64,000 nt of DNA, taken from positions 62,001-126,000 of the forward strand of contig JAFZQO010000023.1 of NCBI GenBank assembly GCA_017620335.1, written 5' to 3'. A program made the position numbers and the translations under genes. The notes under the pieces are model-generated. The model was not told the DNA's origin. It worked only from the letters and a program-made list of their open reading frames with translations, and made no database searches. Of the stretch, positions 35,677-43,054 are shown in pieces. Source of the stretch: Bacteroidales bacterium. GTDB taxonomy: Bacteria; Bacteroidota; Bacteroidia; Bacteroidales; UBA932. Numbering within the stretch: position 1 is the first letter of the stretch; each line of letters opens with the position of its first letter.

Positions 35677-36765
35677 ATGGCAGAGAATACATTGCTTGAG
35701 AAGGTCCTTTCCCTGCAGGACAAGTACCAGTCCCTGCAGGACCAGCTCGCCAGTCCGGACGTGATGTCGGACATGAAGCGCTATGTCCAGCTGAACAAGG
35801 ACTACAAGCAGCTGGAACCCATCATCAAGGCCGGACTTGAATACAAGATGATGCTCGACGAGCTCGCCTCGGCGAAGGATATCCTCATGAACGAGAAGGA
35901 TGAGGACCTGCGCGAGATGGCCCGCGAGGAGATCAACGACATAGAGCCCAGGATCCCGGACATGGAGCAGAACATCAAGCTCCTGCTCATCCCGGCCGAC
36001 CCCGACGATTCCAAGAACGCGATGGTCGAGATCCGCGGCGGCACCGGCGGCGACGAGGCCGCCATCTTTGCCGGCGACCTTTTCCGCATGTACTCCAAGT
36101 TCGCCGAGACCAAGGGCTGGAAGCTCGAAGTCACCGACCAGGCCCCCGGCACCGCCGGAGGCTACAAGCAGATCGTCTTCAAGCTTTCCGGCAATGACGG
36201 CGTCTATGGCATCATGAAGTACGAGTCCGGCGTGCACCGCGTGCAGCGCGTGCCGCAGACCGAGACCCAGGGCCGCATCCAGACTTCCGCCGCTTCGGTG
36301 GCGGTGTTCCCGGAGGCGGGCGAATTCGACATCGAGCTCGATCCCAACGATATCCGCAAGGACCTCTTCTGCTCTTCCGGCCCCGGCGGCCAGGGCGTCA
36401 ACACGACCTACTCCGCCGTCCGCCTGACCCACATTCCCTCGGGTATTGTGGTCCAGTGCCAGGAGGAGCGCTCGCAGCTCAAGAACCTCGACCGCGCCAT
36501 GGAGGAGCTTCGCACGCGCCTCTACAACATGGAGCACCAGAAGTACCTCGACGGCATTGCCGCAAAGCGCAAGACCATGGTTTCCACGGGCGACCGTTCA
36601 GCCAAGATCCGCACCTACAACTATCCGCAGGGCCGCGTCACCGACCACCGCATCAACTGGAGCATGTACAACCTCCCCGTATTCATGGACGGGGACATCC
36701 AGGAGTGCATAGATGCCTTGCAGGTCGCGGAGAACGCCGAAAGACTGAAAGAAGCGGGAGATTGA
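35677..36765 (+). CDS. prfA: Peptide chain release factor 1
   Basis: A 362-residue class I release factor. It has the switch-region block VEIRGGTGGDEAAIFAGDLF, the anticodon-recognition segment HRVQRVPQTETQGRIQTSAA (PQT at the position of E. coli PAT), and the peptidyl-transferase motif GGQ in SSGPGGQGVNTTYSAVRLTH. RF1 ends translation at UAA and UAG. The PQT tripeptide and SGPGGQ context are, as I recall, usual in one Bacteroidota lineage of RF1. The stop codon lies in the loop of the terminator at 36751-36783. Confidence 0.95.
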   Translation: MAENTLLEKVLSLQDKYQSLQDQLASPDVMSDMKRYVQLNKDYKQLEPIIKAGLEYKMMLDELASAKDILMNEKDEDLREMAREEINDIEPRIPDMEQNIKLLLIPADPDDSKNAMVEIRGGTGGDEAAIFAGDLFRMYSKFAETKGWKLEVTDQAPGTAGGYKQIVFKLSGNDGVYGIMKYESGVHRVQRVPQTETQGRIQTSAASVAVFPEAGEFDIELDPNDIRKDLFCSSGPGGQGVNTTYSAVRLTHIPSGIVVQCQEERSQLKNLDRAMEELRTRLYNMEHQKYLDGIAAKRKTMVSTGDRSAKIRTYNYPQGRVTDHRINWSMYNLPVFMDGDIQECIDALQVAENAERLKEAGD

Positions 36766-36783
36766 GTCTCCCGCTTCTTTTTT
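36751..36783 (+). terminator. Terminator containing the prfA stop codon
   Basis: A perfect 11-bp stem, GAAGCGGGAGA (36751-36761) and TCTCCCGCTTC (36767-36777), has the loop TTGAG and a six-T run. The TGA stop (36763-36765) is in the loop, so the upstream arm encodes the last residues of RF1. Confidence 0.9.
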
Positions 36784-36785
36784 AA

Positions 36786-36849
36786 GATCCTTTCGGCAGC
36801 TTCGCTCCCTCAGGATGACAATGTCATTCCGAGCGTAGCGAAGGAATCC
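36786..36849. repeat. Imperfect palindromic intergenic element
   Basis: A 64-nt imperfect palindrome centred near 36821 (GGATGACA A TGTCATTCC), with outer arms GATCCTTTCG and CGAAGGAATC. The right half contains TCATTCCGAGCGTAGCGAAG, a string I associate with dispersed intergenic repeats in Bacteroidota genomes. Only one copy is in this window. It fills the gap between the prfA terminator and the next gene's stop codon, which it touches. Confidence 0.55.
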
Positions 36850-38723
36850 TATTCGTACTTGAACGCCCTGTATGAGTGGGGCAGCAGAGGCATTGAAGCC
36901 GAGGTCCTGGGAGTGGTGCCTCCGCGGCGGCCGACGGCCTGGGTGGACTCGGTCATGTTGATGACGGCGCCGGTCTTGAGGTCGGTGAGTTTCTTCATTC
37001 CGGCCTTGCCGACGAGGCTGATGTTGACGGGCTCGTCGTTGAAGTTCTCCACGATGACGGTATTGTTGTCATAGAGGAAGATGCTGACCTTGGCGGGGCC
37101 TTCGAGATAGAGGTCCATGTCGCCGCTCATCCTCCTGCGGATCTCGTTCAGCGCTCCGGTAGGATAGCTGTAGAGGTCGCCGAAGTCATCCGGGATGGTG
37201 AGGACGTACATCGTGCCCTTGGAATAGATGCAGCGGTGCAGGATGGGGAATCCTGAAACGCCGCCGGTCAGCGGACGTCCGGCGCTCACGACCTCCCAGC
37301 TGTCGTTGGTGCGGTAGCGCACCTGAGGGATGATGATGTCCTTGTCACTCTGTCCGTAGCGGCCGAAATCGTTGACGATGGCCTTGAGGTCGTCGCAGTC
37401 GAGCTCGCAGATGGGGGCGATCTTCTCCGGCGCGGCCTTCAGGAGCCCCGTGGTGATGAATACGTCACCGCCGCTCCTCAGCTGCTTGTCGATCTTCTCG
37501 GTGAGGTTGGGGTCGGTGGCTGCCTGCTGGGTCAGCAGGACGGTCTTGCGGCCCTCGGGGAAGTTGGGATACATATCCATCGGAAGGCCGATCATGCCCA
37601 GGTAATTCTGGAGGAATTCCTCGCCCGTGGCGTGATACACCTTGTAGGACTGGATGCCGACGGGGTTGCCCAGCTTGCCGCACAGTTCATCGGCGTCGCG
37701 CAGGACGACGTCGGCGATACGGGCCATTGTGGAGGGCGTCACGGTCTCCTTGCCGTTCTGGAAGGGAGCGGTCATCTCGTCATAGCTCCAGCTGGTTCCG
37801 AGACCCTGCCAGGGGCCGCGGTAGTTGGGGCTGAGGGCGACGCTGAGCAGCTGGTTGTATGCGAAGAGCATCACGTCGCGGCCCTTCGCGATGGCGGTGA
37901 GAAAGAGCTGCTCGGCATAGCGGTCCATGCTCATGCCGATGCCGCCGGAATCCACCCAGCCACCGCCGTTACGTCCTCCGGAAATGTTTTCGAAGTAACG
38001 CATGATGTTGTAACTGAGGTAATTCTGGAGATGCTGGTTGCCAGCAGGGTCGCGGGTCTCGGTGCCCGTCCAGACTCCGTCGAAGATCTGCGGACCGTCC
38101 TCGAGGTTGAATCCAAGGCCCTGGAAGTCGTCATACCAGTTGGGGTACTTGATGATGACCTTGACCTTGGGGTTGACGGCCTTGGCGGGACCGACGACAA
38201 GGTTGCGTCCGGCATCGTTCATGATCTGGAGCCTGTACTCGGTCCAGCTCCTGTCACCCTTGGCGTCGATCTCGACGTCCTTCTTGCTGCTGGTGAAGAA
38301 GAAGTCGTCGAGCAGGAACTCGTCGAAATGCCTTGCGGTGTGCTCCGCTATCTTCTTGACCATCGCCCTGTCCTCAGGGTCGGAGTAGCTGAAGGTCTCG
38401 AAGTCGTTGGGCTCGCTGATGGTATAGGTGATGCCTCCGGCAACCTCTATACCCTGCTTCTCGAAGAATTTCTTCGCCTTCTCGAGCGTGGCGTCGTCGA
38501 CGATGAGCAGGTCGCGGTGGGTCTCAAGGTAGATCTTGTCCACGTCGAGCTGGCTGGAAATGATCTTCCATGTCGACTCCAGCCATTCGGTGTCCTTCAT
38601 CTTGTCCACCTCGAATGCGCGGACATAGACGGAGACCTTGAAATTCTTGTGCTTGGCAGCGGCCGGAACGGCCACGAGCATTGCCAGTAAGGCAAAGAGC
38701 AGGAAGTTTTTGAATTTTTTCAT
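36849..38723 (-). CDS. Large secreted protein of unknown function, possibly glycoside-hydrolase-like
   Basis: A 624-residue protein with a cleavable signal peptide (MKKFKNFLLFALLAMLVAVP, cleaved before KHKNF). The first 370 residues show alternating strands and helices like a TIM barrel, including KVSVYVRAFEV, a barrel-type acidic motif FDEFLLDDFFFTSS (about 132-145) and VIIKYPNWYDDFQGLG. A middle region (KTVLLTQQAATDPN and GGDVFITTGLL) looks like a GATase-type domain, and the end is a small beta domain. This order resembles GH42-like enzymes, but I cannot name a family. Candidate acids are in the LLDDFFF block. It is a single gene after fabF. Confidence 0.5.
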   Translation of the reverse strand: MKKFKNFLLFALLAMLVAVPAAAKHKNFKVSVYVRAFEVDKMKDTEWLESTWKIISSQLDVDKIYLETHRDLLIVDDATLEKAKKFFEKQGIEVAGGITYTISEPNDFETFSYSDPEDRAMVKKIAEHTARHFDEFLLDDFFFTSSKKDVEIDAKGDRSWTEYRLQIMNDAGRNLVVGPAKAVNPKVKVIIKYPNWYDDFQGLGFNLEDGPQIFDGVWTGTETRDPAGNQHLQNYLSYNIMRYFENISGGRNGGGWVDSGGIGMSMDRYAEQLFLTAIAKGRDVMLFAYNQLLSVALSPNYRGPWQGLGTSWSYDEMTAPFQNGKETVTPSTMARIADVVLRDADELCGKLGNPVGIQSYKVYHATGEEFLQNYLGMIGLPMDMYPNFPEGRKTVLLTQQAATDPNLTEKIDKQLRSGGDVFITTGLLKAAPEKIAPICELDCDDLKAIVNDFGRYGQSDKDIIIPQVRYRTNDSWEVVSAGRPLTGGVSGFPILHRCIYSKGTMYVLTIPDDFGDLYSYPTGALNEIRRRMSGDMDLYLEGPAKVSIFLYDNNTVIVENFNDEPVNISLVGKAGMKKLTDLKTGAVINMTESTQAVGRRGGTTPRTSASMPLLPHSYRAFKYE

Positions 38724-38786
38724 AGATGTGATTGATAAAAGGGAAATGGTATTAAGTGATAAGTGTTATGCGGACAAATGAGAAAT

Positions 38787-38825
38787 TACGGTTATTCCTT
38801 CGAAATATAGGAAGAAATAACCGTA
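38787..38825 (-). terminator. Hairpin downstream of fabF
   Basis: TACGGTTATTCCTTC (38787-38801) pairs with GAAGAAATAACCGTA (38811-38825), 14 of 15 positions, with a 9-nt loop. It lies 28 nt past the fabF stop on the minus strand. The tract after it is T-rich but interrupted, so it is a weak terminator or an RNA-stabilising hairpin. Confidence 0.5.
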
Positions 38826-38853
38826 TAACCAAGAAAACTTGTCCCCAGGACTG

Positions 38854-40110
38854 TTATTCAGCCTTGCGGAAGGCTATGCAGGCGTTGTGCCCGCCGAAGC
38901 CGAAGGAGTTGGATATGCCCAGCGTGAGATCCGACCTGACGGCCTTGTTGGGCGTATAGTCTAGGTCGCACTCGGGATCGGGGCAGTCCAGGTTGATGGT
39001 CGGAGGGATAACGCCGTCCTTGAGGGCCAGGATGGTGGCGATGGCCTCGGCAGCTCCGGTAGCTCCGAACATGTGGCCGTGCATCGACTTGGTCGAACTG
39101 ACATGGCACTTGTACGCGAAGTCGCCGAAGGCTATCTTGATGGCCTTGGTCTCGGCGATGTCATTCAACTTGGTGCCGGTGCCATGGGCGTTAATGTAAA
39201 CGTTGTCCTTGTCCTTGTCGAAACCCGACTCGCGGATTGCGATCGAGATGCTCTCGGCCTGGGTGCTTCCGTCCGGGCGCGGGGCGGTCATGTGGTATGC
39301 GTCGCAAGTGCTGCCGTAGCCGACCATCTCGGCGTAGATCCTGGCCCCGCGCGCTTTGGCGTGGCCATACTCTTCAAGGATGAGCACACCGGCGCCGTCC
39401 GCGCTTACGAAACCCGCCCTGTTGGCGTTGAAAGGGAGGGAGGCGTACTTCGGATCCTCCGAATGGGTCAGGGCCTTTGCATTGGCGAAGGCGGCCAGGC
39501 CGATGGGGATGGTGCACTGGTCGGTGCCGCCGGCGATGATGGCGTCGGCATAGCCGTGCTTCACGGCGCGGAACGCCTCTCCGATGACATTTGTGGATGT
39601 GGCGCAAGCCGTAGACACGTCAATGCAGGGGCCGGTGGCATTATGCCTGATGGCGATGTTGCCCGCGGCGATGTTAGGAATCATCGTGGGGACGAACAGG
39701 GGGGAGATCCACTGCCCTGAGGGGTCTTCAAGGAACTTGCCGATCTCGCGTATCTGAACGTTGAACCCTCCGATGCCGGAACCTACGTAAACTCCCAGGC
39801 GGAAAGGGTCGATGTTGCGCTCCTCACCGGAGGATAGCAGGCCGGAGTCGGCCATGGCCTGGTATGCGGCGGCCACTCCGTAGATGGTGAACCAGTCCTG
39901 CTTGCGCATGAAAGGCTTGTCGATGCCGTATAGGTCCGGATCGAAGTCCTTGATGCGGCCGCCGATCTTGACCGGCAGCTGGTCTGTGGGGAAGTCGGTG
40001 ATGCTCTCGATGCCGCAAACGCCGTTCCTGAGACTGTCCCAGAAGGTCGCGACGTCGTTTCCGACGGGGGATATGATGCCTAGTCCGGTAATAACTACAC
40101 GTCTTTCCAT
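38854..40110 (-). CDS. fabF: Beta-ketoacyl-ACP synthase II
   Basis: A 418-residue thiolase-fold condensing enzyme. The catalytic Cys is in DVSTACATSTN (about 169), the first His in NAHGTGTKLND (about 309), and the second His in KSMHGHMFGATGAAEA (about 346). The C-terminus has NSFGFGGHNA. FabF elongates acyl-ACP with malonyl-ACP. There is no acpP next to it, which is unusual since acpP-fabF is a common pair. The -7 box at 40135-40142 gives it its own promoter. FabB can be hard to separate from FabF by motif, but the length favours FabF. Confidence 0.93.
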   Translation of the reverse strand: MERRVVITGLGIISPVGNDVATFWDSLRNGVCGIESITDFPTDQLPVKIGGRIKDFDPDLYGIDKPFMRKQDWFTIYGVAAAYQAMADSGLLSSGEERNIDPFRLGVYVGSGIGGFNVQIREIGKFLEDPSGQWISPLFVPTMIPNIAAGNIAIRHNATGPCIDVSTACATSTNVIGEAFRAVKHGYADAIIAGGTDQCTIPIGLAAFANAKALTHSEDPKYASLPFNANRAGFVSADGAGVLILEEYGHAKARGARIYAEMVGYGSTCDAYHMTAPRPDGSTQAESISIAIRESGFDKDKDNVYINAHGTGTKLNDIAETKAIKIAFGDFAYKCHVSSTKSMHGHMFGATGAAEAIATILALKDGVIPPTINLDCPDPECDLDYTPNKAVRSDLTLGISNSFGFGGHNACIAFRKAE

Positions 40111-40134
40111 AATTCGCTTAGCTCAAACAGGCTG

Positions 40135-40142
40135 CAAATATA
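40135..40142 (-). promoter_or_regulatory. -7 box of fabF
   Basis: The minus strand reads TATATTTG, 24 nt before the fabF ATG at 40110, matching TAnnTTTG. No matching -33 box was found. Confidence 0.5.
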
Positions 40143-40156
40143 GTCATTTTTTTATT

Positions 40157-40164
40157 TATCTTTG
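40157..40164 (+). promoter_or_regulatory. -7 box immediately before the LytTR gene
   Basis: TATCTTTG ends 5 nt before the ATG at 40170. At the usual distance the transcript would begin at or next to the start codon. No -33 TTTG is visible. Confidence 0.45.
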
Positions 40165-40169
40165 CAGTC

Positions 40170-41069
40170 ATGTTCGCGTTGAATGAAAGGATACCGGGCT
40201 ATCTTCTCGGAAAGTACCAGCTTACGGCGACGGTGACGTTCACCGCCTTCTTCTCGCTTGTTTTCCTTCTGTTCAGCATCCCTTTCTCCCATAATGCCTG
40301 GTTCGAACTCAGCGCCACCGACGCCTTCGGCATCACCGTGGTCTTCTATCTTTTCTCGCTCCTTATCATAATCGTCAGCAAGAGGATACTGTACGTTTCC
40401 TTCAGGAACAGGGCGCGGAAGCCCACGTTCTTACTGTATATCCTCTGGAACATGGTCGAGATGCTGCTGATCAGCGCCTTGTACATGGCCTTCACGATAA
40501 AGGGCGACGAGATGGGCATTATCGACAACGGGGGGCAGGCATGGCCTCTGCTGTTCTTCAACGCATTCATCTACTGCCTGATGACGCTGGGCGTGTCCTA
40601 TGTCATCTGCGGCATGTACTTCGCCATCATCGACAAGAACAACACCATCCGCGTGCTGAATTACAGCACCGTCGTGACGGACGAGGTGTACGCCCCGCAG
40701 GAAGAAAGGAAGATCACCCTTTTCGACAGCGGCGGCGCACTTCGGTTCTCGGTCGCCCCTTCCAACCTATATTACATCGAGTCCGACGACAACTACGTCA
40801 AGGTCTGGTATACCGACAGTCGCGGGGAGATGAAGCAGTACATGCTGCGCTGCCGCCTGAAGACCATCGAGGAGAGCTTCTCCGACAGCGAGTTGCTGCG
40901 CTGCAACCGCAAGTACGTCGTGAACATGGACCACGTACGCGTCCTGCGCAAGGGCCGTGACAATTATATCCTGGAGCTCGACAACGACGCCATTCCGCCC
41001 CTCCCTGTAACAAAAACGTACGAGGAGAATGTCCTCGCACGTTTCAATTCAGTCTATAGGGGGGAATAG
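40170..41069 (+). CDS. Membrane-anchored LytTR-family transcription regulator
   Basis: A 299-residue protein with four predicted membrane helices in the first 155 residues (LTATVTFTAFFSLVFLLF, ITVVFYLFSLLIIIVS, LLYILWNMVEMLLISAL, LLFFNAFIYCLMTLGVSYVI). A cytoplasmic LytTR DNA-binding domain follows (about 190-295) with NLYYIESDDNYVKVWY, LRCRLKTIEESF and LLRCNRKYVVNMDHV. LytTR domains bind imperfect direct repeats. The membrane part has no known sensor motif. It has a promoter box 5 nt from its ATG and ends with its stop codon directly abutting that of the convergent DUF4293 gene. Confidence 0.87.
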   Translation: MFALNERIPGYLLGKYQLTATVTFTAFFSLVFLLFSIPFSHNAWFELSATDAFGITVVFYLFSLLIIIVSKRILYVSFRNRARKPTFLLYILWNMVEMLLISALYMAFTIKGDEMGIIDNGGQAWPLLFFNAFIYCLMTLGVSYVICGMYFAIIDKNNTIRVLNYSTVVTDEVYAPQEERKITLFDSGGALRFSVAPSNLYYIESDDNYVKVWYTDSRGEMKQYMLRCRLKTIEESFSDSELLRCNRKYVVNMDHVRVLRKGRDNYILELDNDAIPPLPVTKTYEENVLARFNSVYRGE

Positions 41070-41504
41070 CTATTTCCTGTTCTTCTTCCTGGTGCGGAGA
41101 TGGTTGACGCTCTCCGCCACCATGATGTCCGAGGCTATCCCGCGCGCCGCGAGGAGGTCGAAGATAACCGCGACTATTGGGAACACCGCTGTCAGGCGGA
41201 ATACCAGGGAACTGTCTGCCGTGAAGTAATCCACCGCTATCCAGGCCTGGAGGGCCAAGGTGATGAGGGCGGCCAGCACGGCCGTCCGCATCTGGAACAC
41301 GCGGAACCTGAAGGTGGTCAGCGCCAGTAAATCCAGCAGCACGATGACTATCAGGAGGATGAGGTAGGGAAGGTACGCCGTGTACCTGACCTCCTGCAGG
41401 AAAGCGCCGTCAGGACCGGGTACCACTGCCTTGAGACTGAACAGCATGGCGGCGATGAGGCCGGTGGCCAGCGCCAGATACAGGGTTTGGATTCTCTGCC
41501 ACAT
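41070..41504 (-). CDS. DUF4293 family membrane protein
   Basis: A 144-residue protein from MWQRIQTLYLALATGL, with four membrane helices and a basic C-terminal tail (RTRKKNRK). The start at 41504 is chosen over the frame's earlier ATG (41531), which lies in the promoter region and would add MQGIFKYFI. The family is Bacteroidota-specific and of unknown function. Its TAG stop touches the TAG stop of the LytTR gene. Confidence 0.75.
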   Translation of the reverse strand: MWQRIQTLYLALATGLIAAMLFSLKAVVPGPDGAFLQEVRYTAYLPYLILLIVIVLLDLLALTTFRFRVFQMRTAVLAALITLALQAWIAVDYFTADSSLVFRLTAVFPIVAVIFDLLAARGIASDIMVAESVNHLRTRKKNRK

Positions 41505-41528
41505 GATAAAATATTTAAAAATTCCTTG

Positions 41529-41565
41529 CAAAAATAGGAAAATCGCCGGTAAAAACCTATTTTTG
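41529..41565. promoter_or_regulatory. Divergent promoter boxes forming an inverted repeat
   Basis: CAAAAATAGG (41529-41538) and CCTATTTTTG (41556-41565) are exact inverted repeats 17 nt apart. Each contains TATTTTTG, one directed at DUF4293 and one at the LeuA-like gene, whose leader would be about 65 nt. Confidence 0.6.
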
Positions 41566-41601
41566 TAAGAAATGCCCTTATCTGTATCAGTCCGGGCGTT
41601 T

Positions 41602-41634
41602 CGGTTAGTGTAATACGGTTAGTGTCAGTAGTGT
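41602..41634 (+). repeat. Short direct repeats in the leader of the LeuA-like gene
   Basis: CGGTTAGTGT occurs at 41602-41611 and 41616-41625, with a 4-nt spacer (period 14). A third partial copy, TAGTGT, is at 41629-41634, directly before the ATG at 41636. Confidence 0.7.
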
Positions 41635-41635
41635 T

Positions 41636-43054
41636 ATGGAACGCAAGATCTATGTCAGCGACGTTACCATGAAGCAGGCCCATGGCCTGTCCGGGGAGTC
41701 GTTGTCCTTCCGCCAGAAAATAGAACTCGCCAAACTCCTGGACAGGCTCGGAGTGTCTGTCATCGAGTCCGCGCCCATCCTTAACGGCAGGTCCGACAGC
41801 CTTCTGGTGAAATCTCTCGCTTCCGCCGTCAGGGACAGCGTCCTGGCGGTCCCGGTGGATATAATGGACGAGGCCAGCGTAGCGCTGGCGTGGAGCGCTC
41901 TCTGCGGTGCCGCGCATCCGCGCCTCCAGGTCTGCGTCCCCGTCAGCACGGTGCAGATGGAGTATCTTTGCCACCGCAAGCCCGCCGACATCCTGAAACT
42001 GATCGCCTCGCAGGTGGCTGCGTGCGCCGCCCTCTGCCCTGAGGTGGAGTTCGTCGCCGAGGACTTCGGCCGCAGCGACCAGGCCTTCCTTTCCGAGGCC
42101 GTCGCCACCGCCGCCGCCGCCGGCGCCGGCTTAGTAACCGTTTGCGACGCCGCCGGCAACCTCCTTCCCGACGAGTTCCACGCCTCCGTCTCCGAGGCGC
42201 GCAAGGCCCTTCCTGAGGGCGTCCGCCTGGGCGTCTATTGCTCCAACCTCATGTTCCAGGCCGACTCCTGCGCCATCGCCGCCGTCCGTGCCGGCGCCGA
42301 CGAGATCAAGACCATGCCCTATGGCAATACCACGGTGTCCCTCAAGCGTTTCGTCAAGATACTGGACGCCAAGTCCGACCTGTGCAATGCGAGAAGCGGT
42401 GTCCGTGTCATCGACCTGGAGCGCACCGTGGGCCGCATCAAGGTCCTGTGCGAGGCCCGCAGCTCCAAGTCCTCCAAGCCCCTCGAGGGGCTGGACATAG
42501 ACCGCGACGCCCTGACGCTCACCATCCACGACGACCGCGAGGCGGTCCTCAAGGTAGTTTCCAAGCTGGGTTACGACCTCGGTGAGGAAGATGCAGCCCG
42601 CGTGTATGACACTTTCGTGCGCATCGCTTCCAAGAGCGATACGGTGGAGGCCAAGGAACTCGACGCCATTGTGGCGTCCGTGGCTTACCAGGTGCCTCCG
42701 ACCTACCGTCTGGAGAGTTACGTCATTAATTCAGGCAACATCATCTCCGCCACCTGCCACCTGCGCCTGCGCAAGGGTGACGGCGTACTCGAGAGCGTTT
42801 GCGTGGGCGACGGCCCCGTGGACGCCGCGTTCCAGGCCGTGGACAAGGTCGTCGGCCGCCAGTATGAACTGGACGATTTCCAGATCCGCTCCGTCGCCGA
42901 GGGCCGCGAGGCCGTGGGCGAGGCCGTGGTCCGTCTCCGCTTCGGCGGAAAGGTCTATTCCGGCCGCGGCGTGTCCCGCGACATCGTGGGCTCCAGCCTG
43001 ATGGCCTATCTCAACGCCGTCAACAAGATGGCATACGAGGAGGGTGAGGCATGA
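41636..43054 (+). CDS. LeuA/HMGL-like TIM-barrel protein lacking metal ligands
   Basis: A 472-residue protein with the two-domain layout of 2-isopropylmalate synthase: an HMGL-like barrel (about 1-260), a linker, and a LeuA regulatory dimer domain (about 355-465, RLESYVINSGN and VYSGRGVSRDIVGSSLMAYL). The family's key motifs are altered. The RDGEQ block reads KQAHG (13-17), replacing the catalytic Arg and the first metal Asp, and the HxHND metal motif reads YCSNL (201-205). AEDFGRSD (141-148) still matches LeuA. It is probably not a classical Claisen condensing enzyme. It overlaps the next gene as ATGA and leads a likely operon with the fused acyl-CoA synthetase and PFOR. Confidence 0.75.
   Translation: MERKIYVSDVTMKQAHGLSGESLSFRQKIELAKLLDRLGVSVIESAPILNGRSDSLLVKSLASAVRDSVLAVPVDIMDEASVALAWSALCGAAHPRLQVCVPVSTVQMEYLCHRKPADILKLIASQVAACAALCPEVEFVAEDFGRSDQAFLSEAVATAAAAGAGLVTVCDAAGNLLPDEFHASVSEARKALPEGVRLGVYCSNLMFQADSCAIAAVRAGADEIKTMPYGNTTVSLKRFVKILDAKSDLCNARSGVRVIDLERTVGRIKVLCEARSSKSSKPLEGLDIDRDALTLTIHDDREAVLKVVSKLGYDLGEEDAARVYDTFVRIASKSDTVEAKELDAIVASVAYQVPPTYRLESYVINSGNIISATCHLRLRKGDGVLESVCVGDGPVDAAFQAVDKVVGRQYELDDFQIRSVAEGREAVGEAVVRLRFGGKVYSGRGVSRDIVGSSLMAYLNAVNKMAYEEGEA

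Noticed and set aside
36226-36285. PQT instead of PAT in the RF1 anticodon-recognition loop
   Set aside because: I recall this form together with SGPGGQ as normal in many Bacteroidota RF1 sequences, so it is not a sign of altered codon reading.
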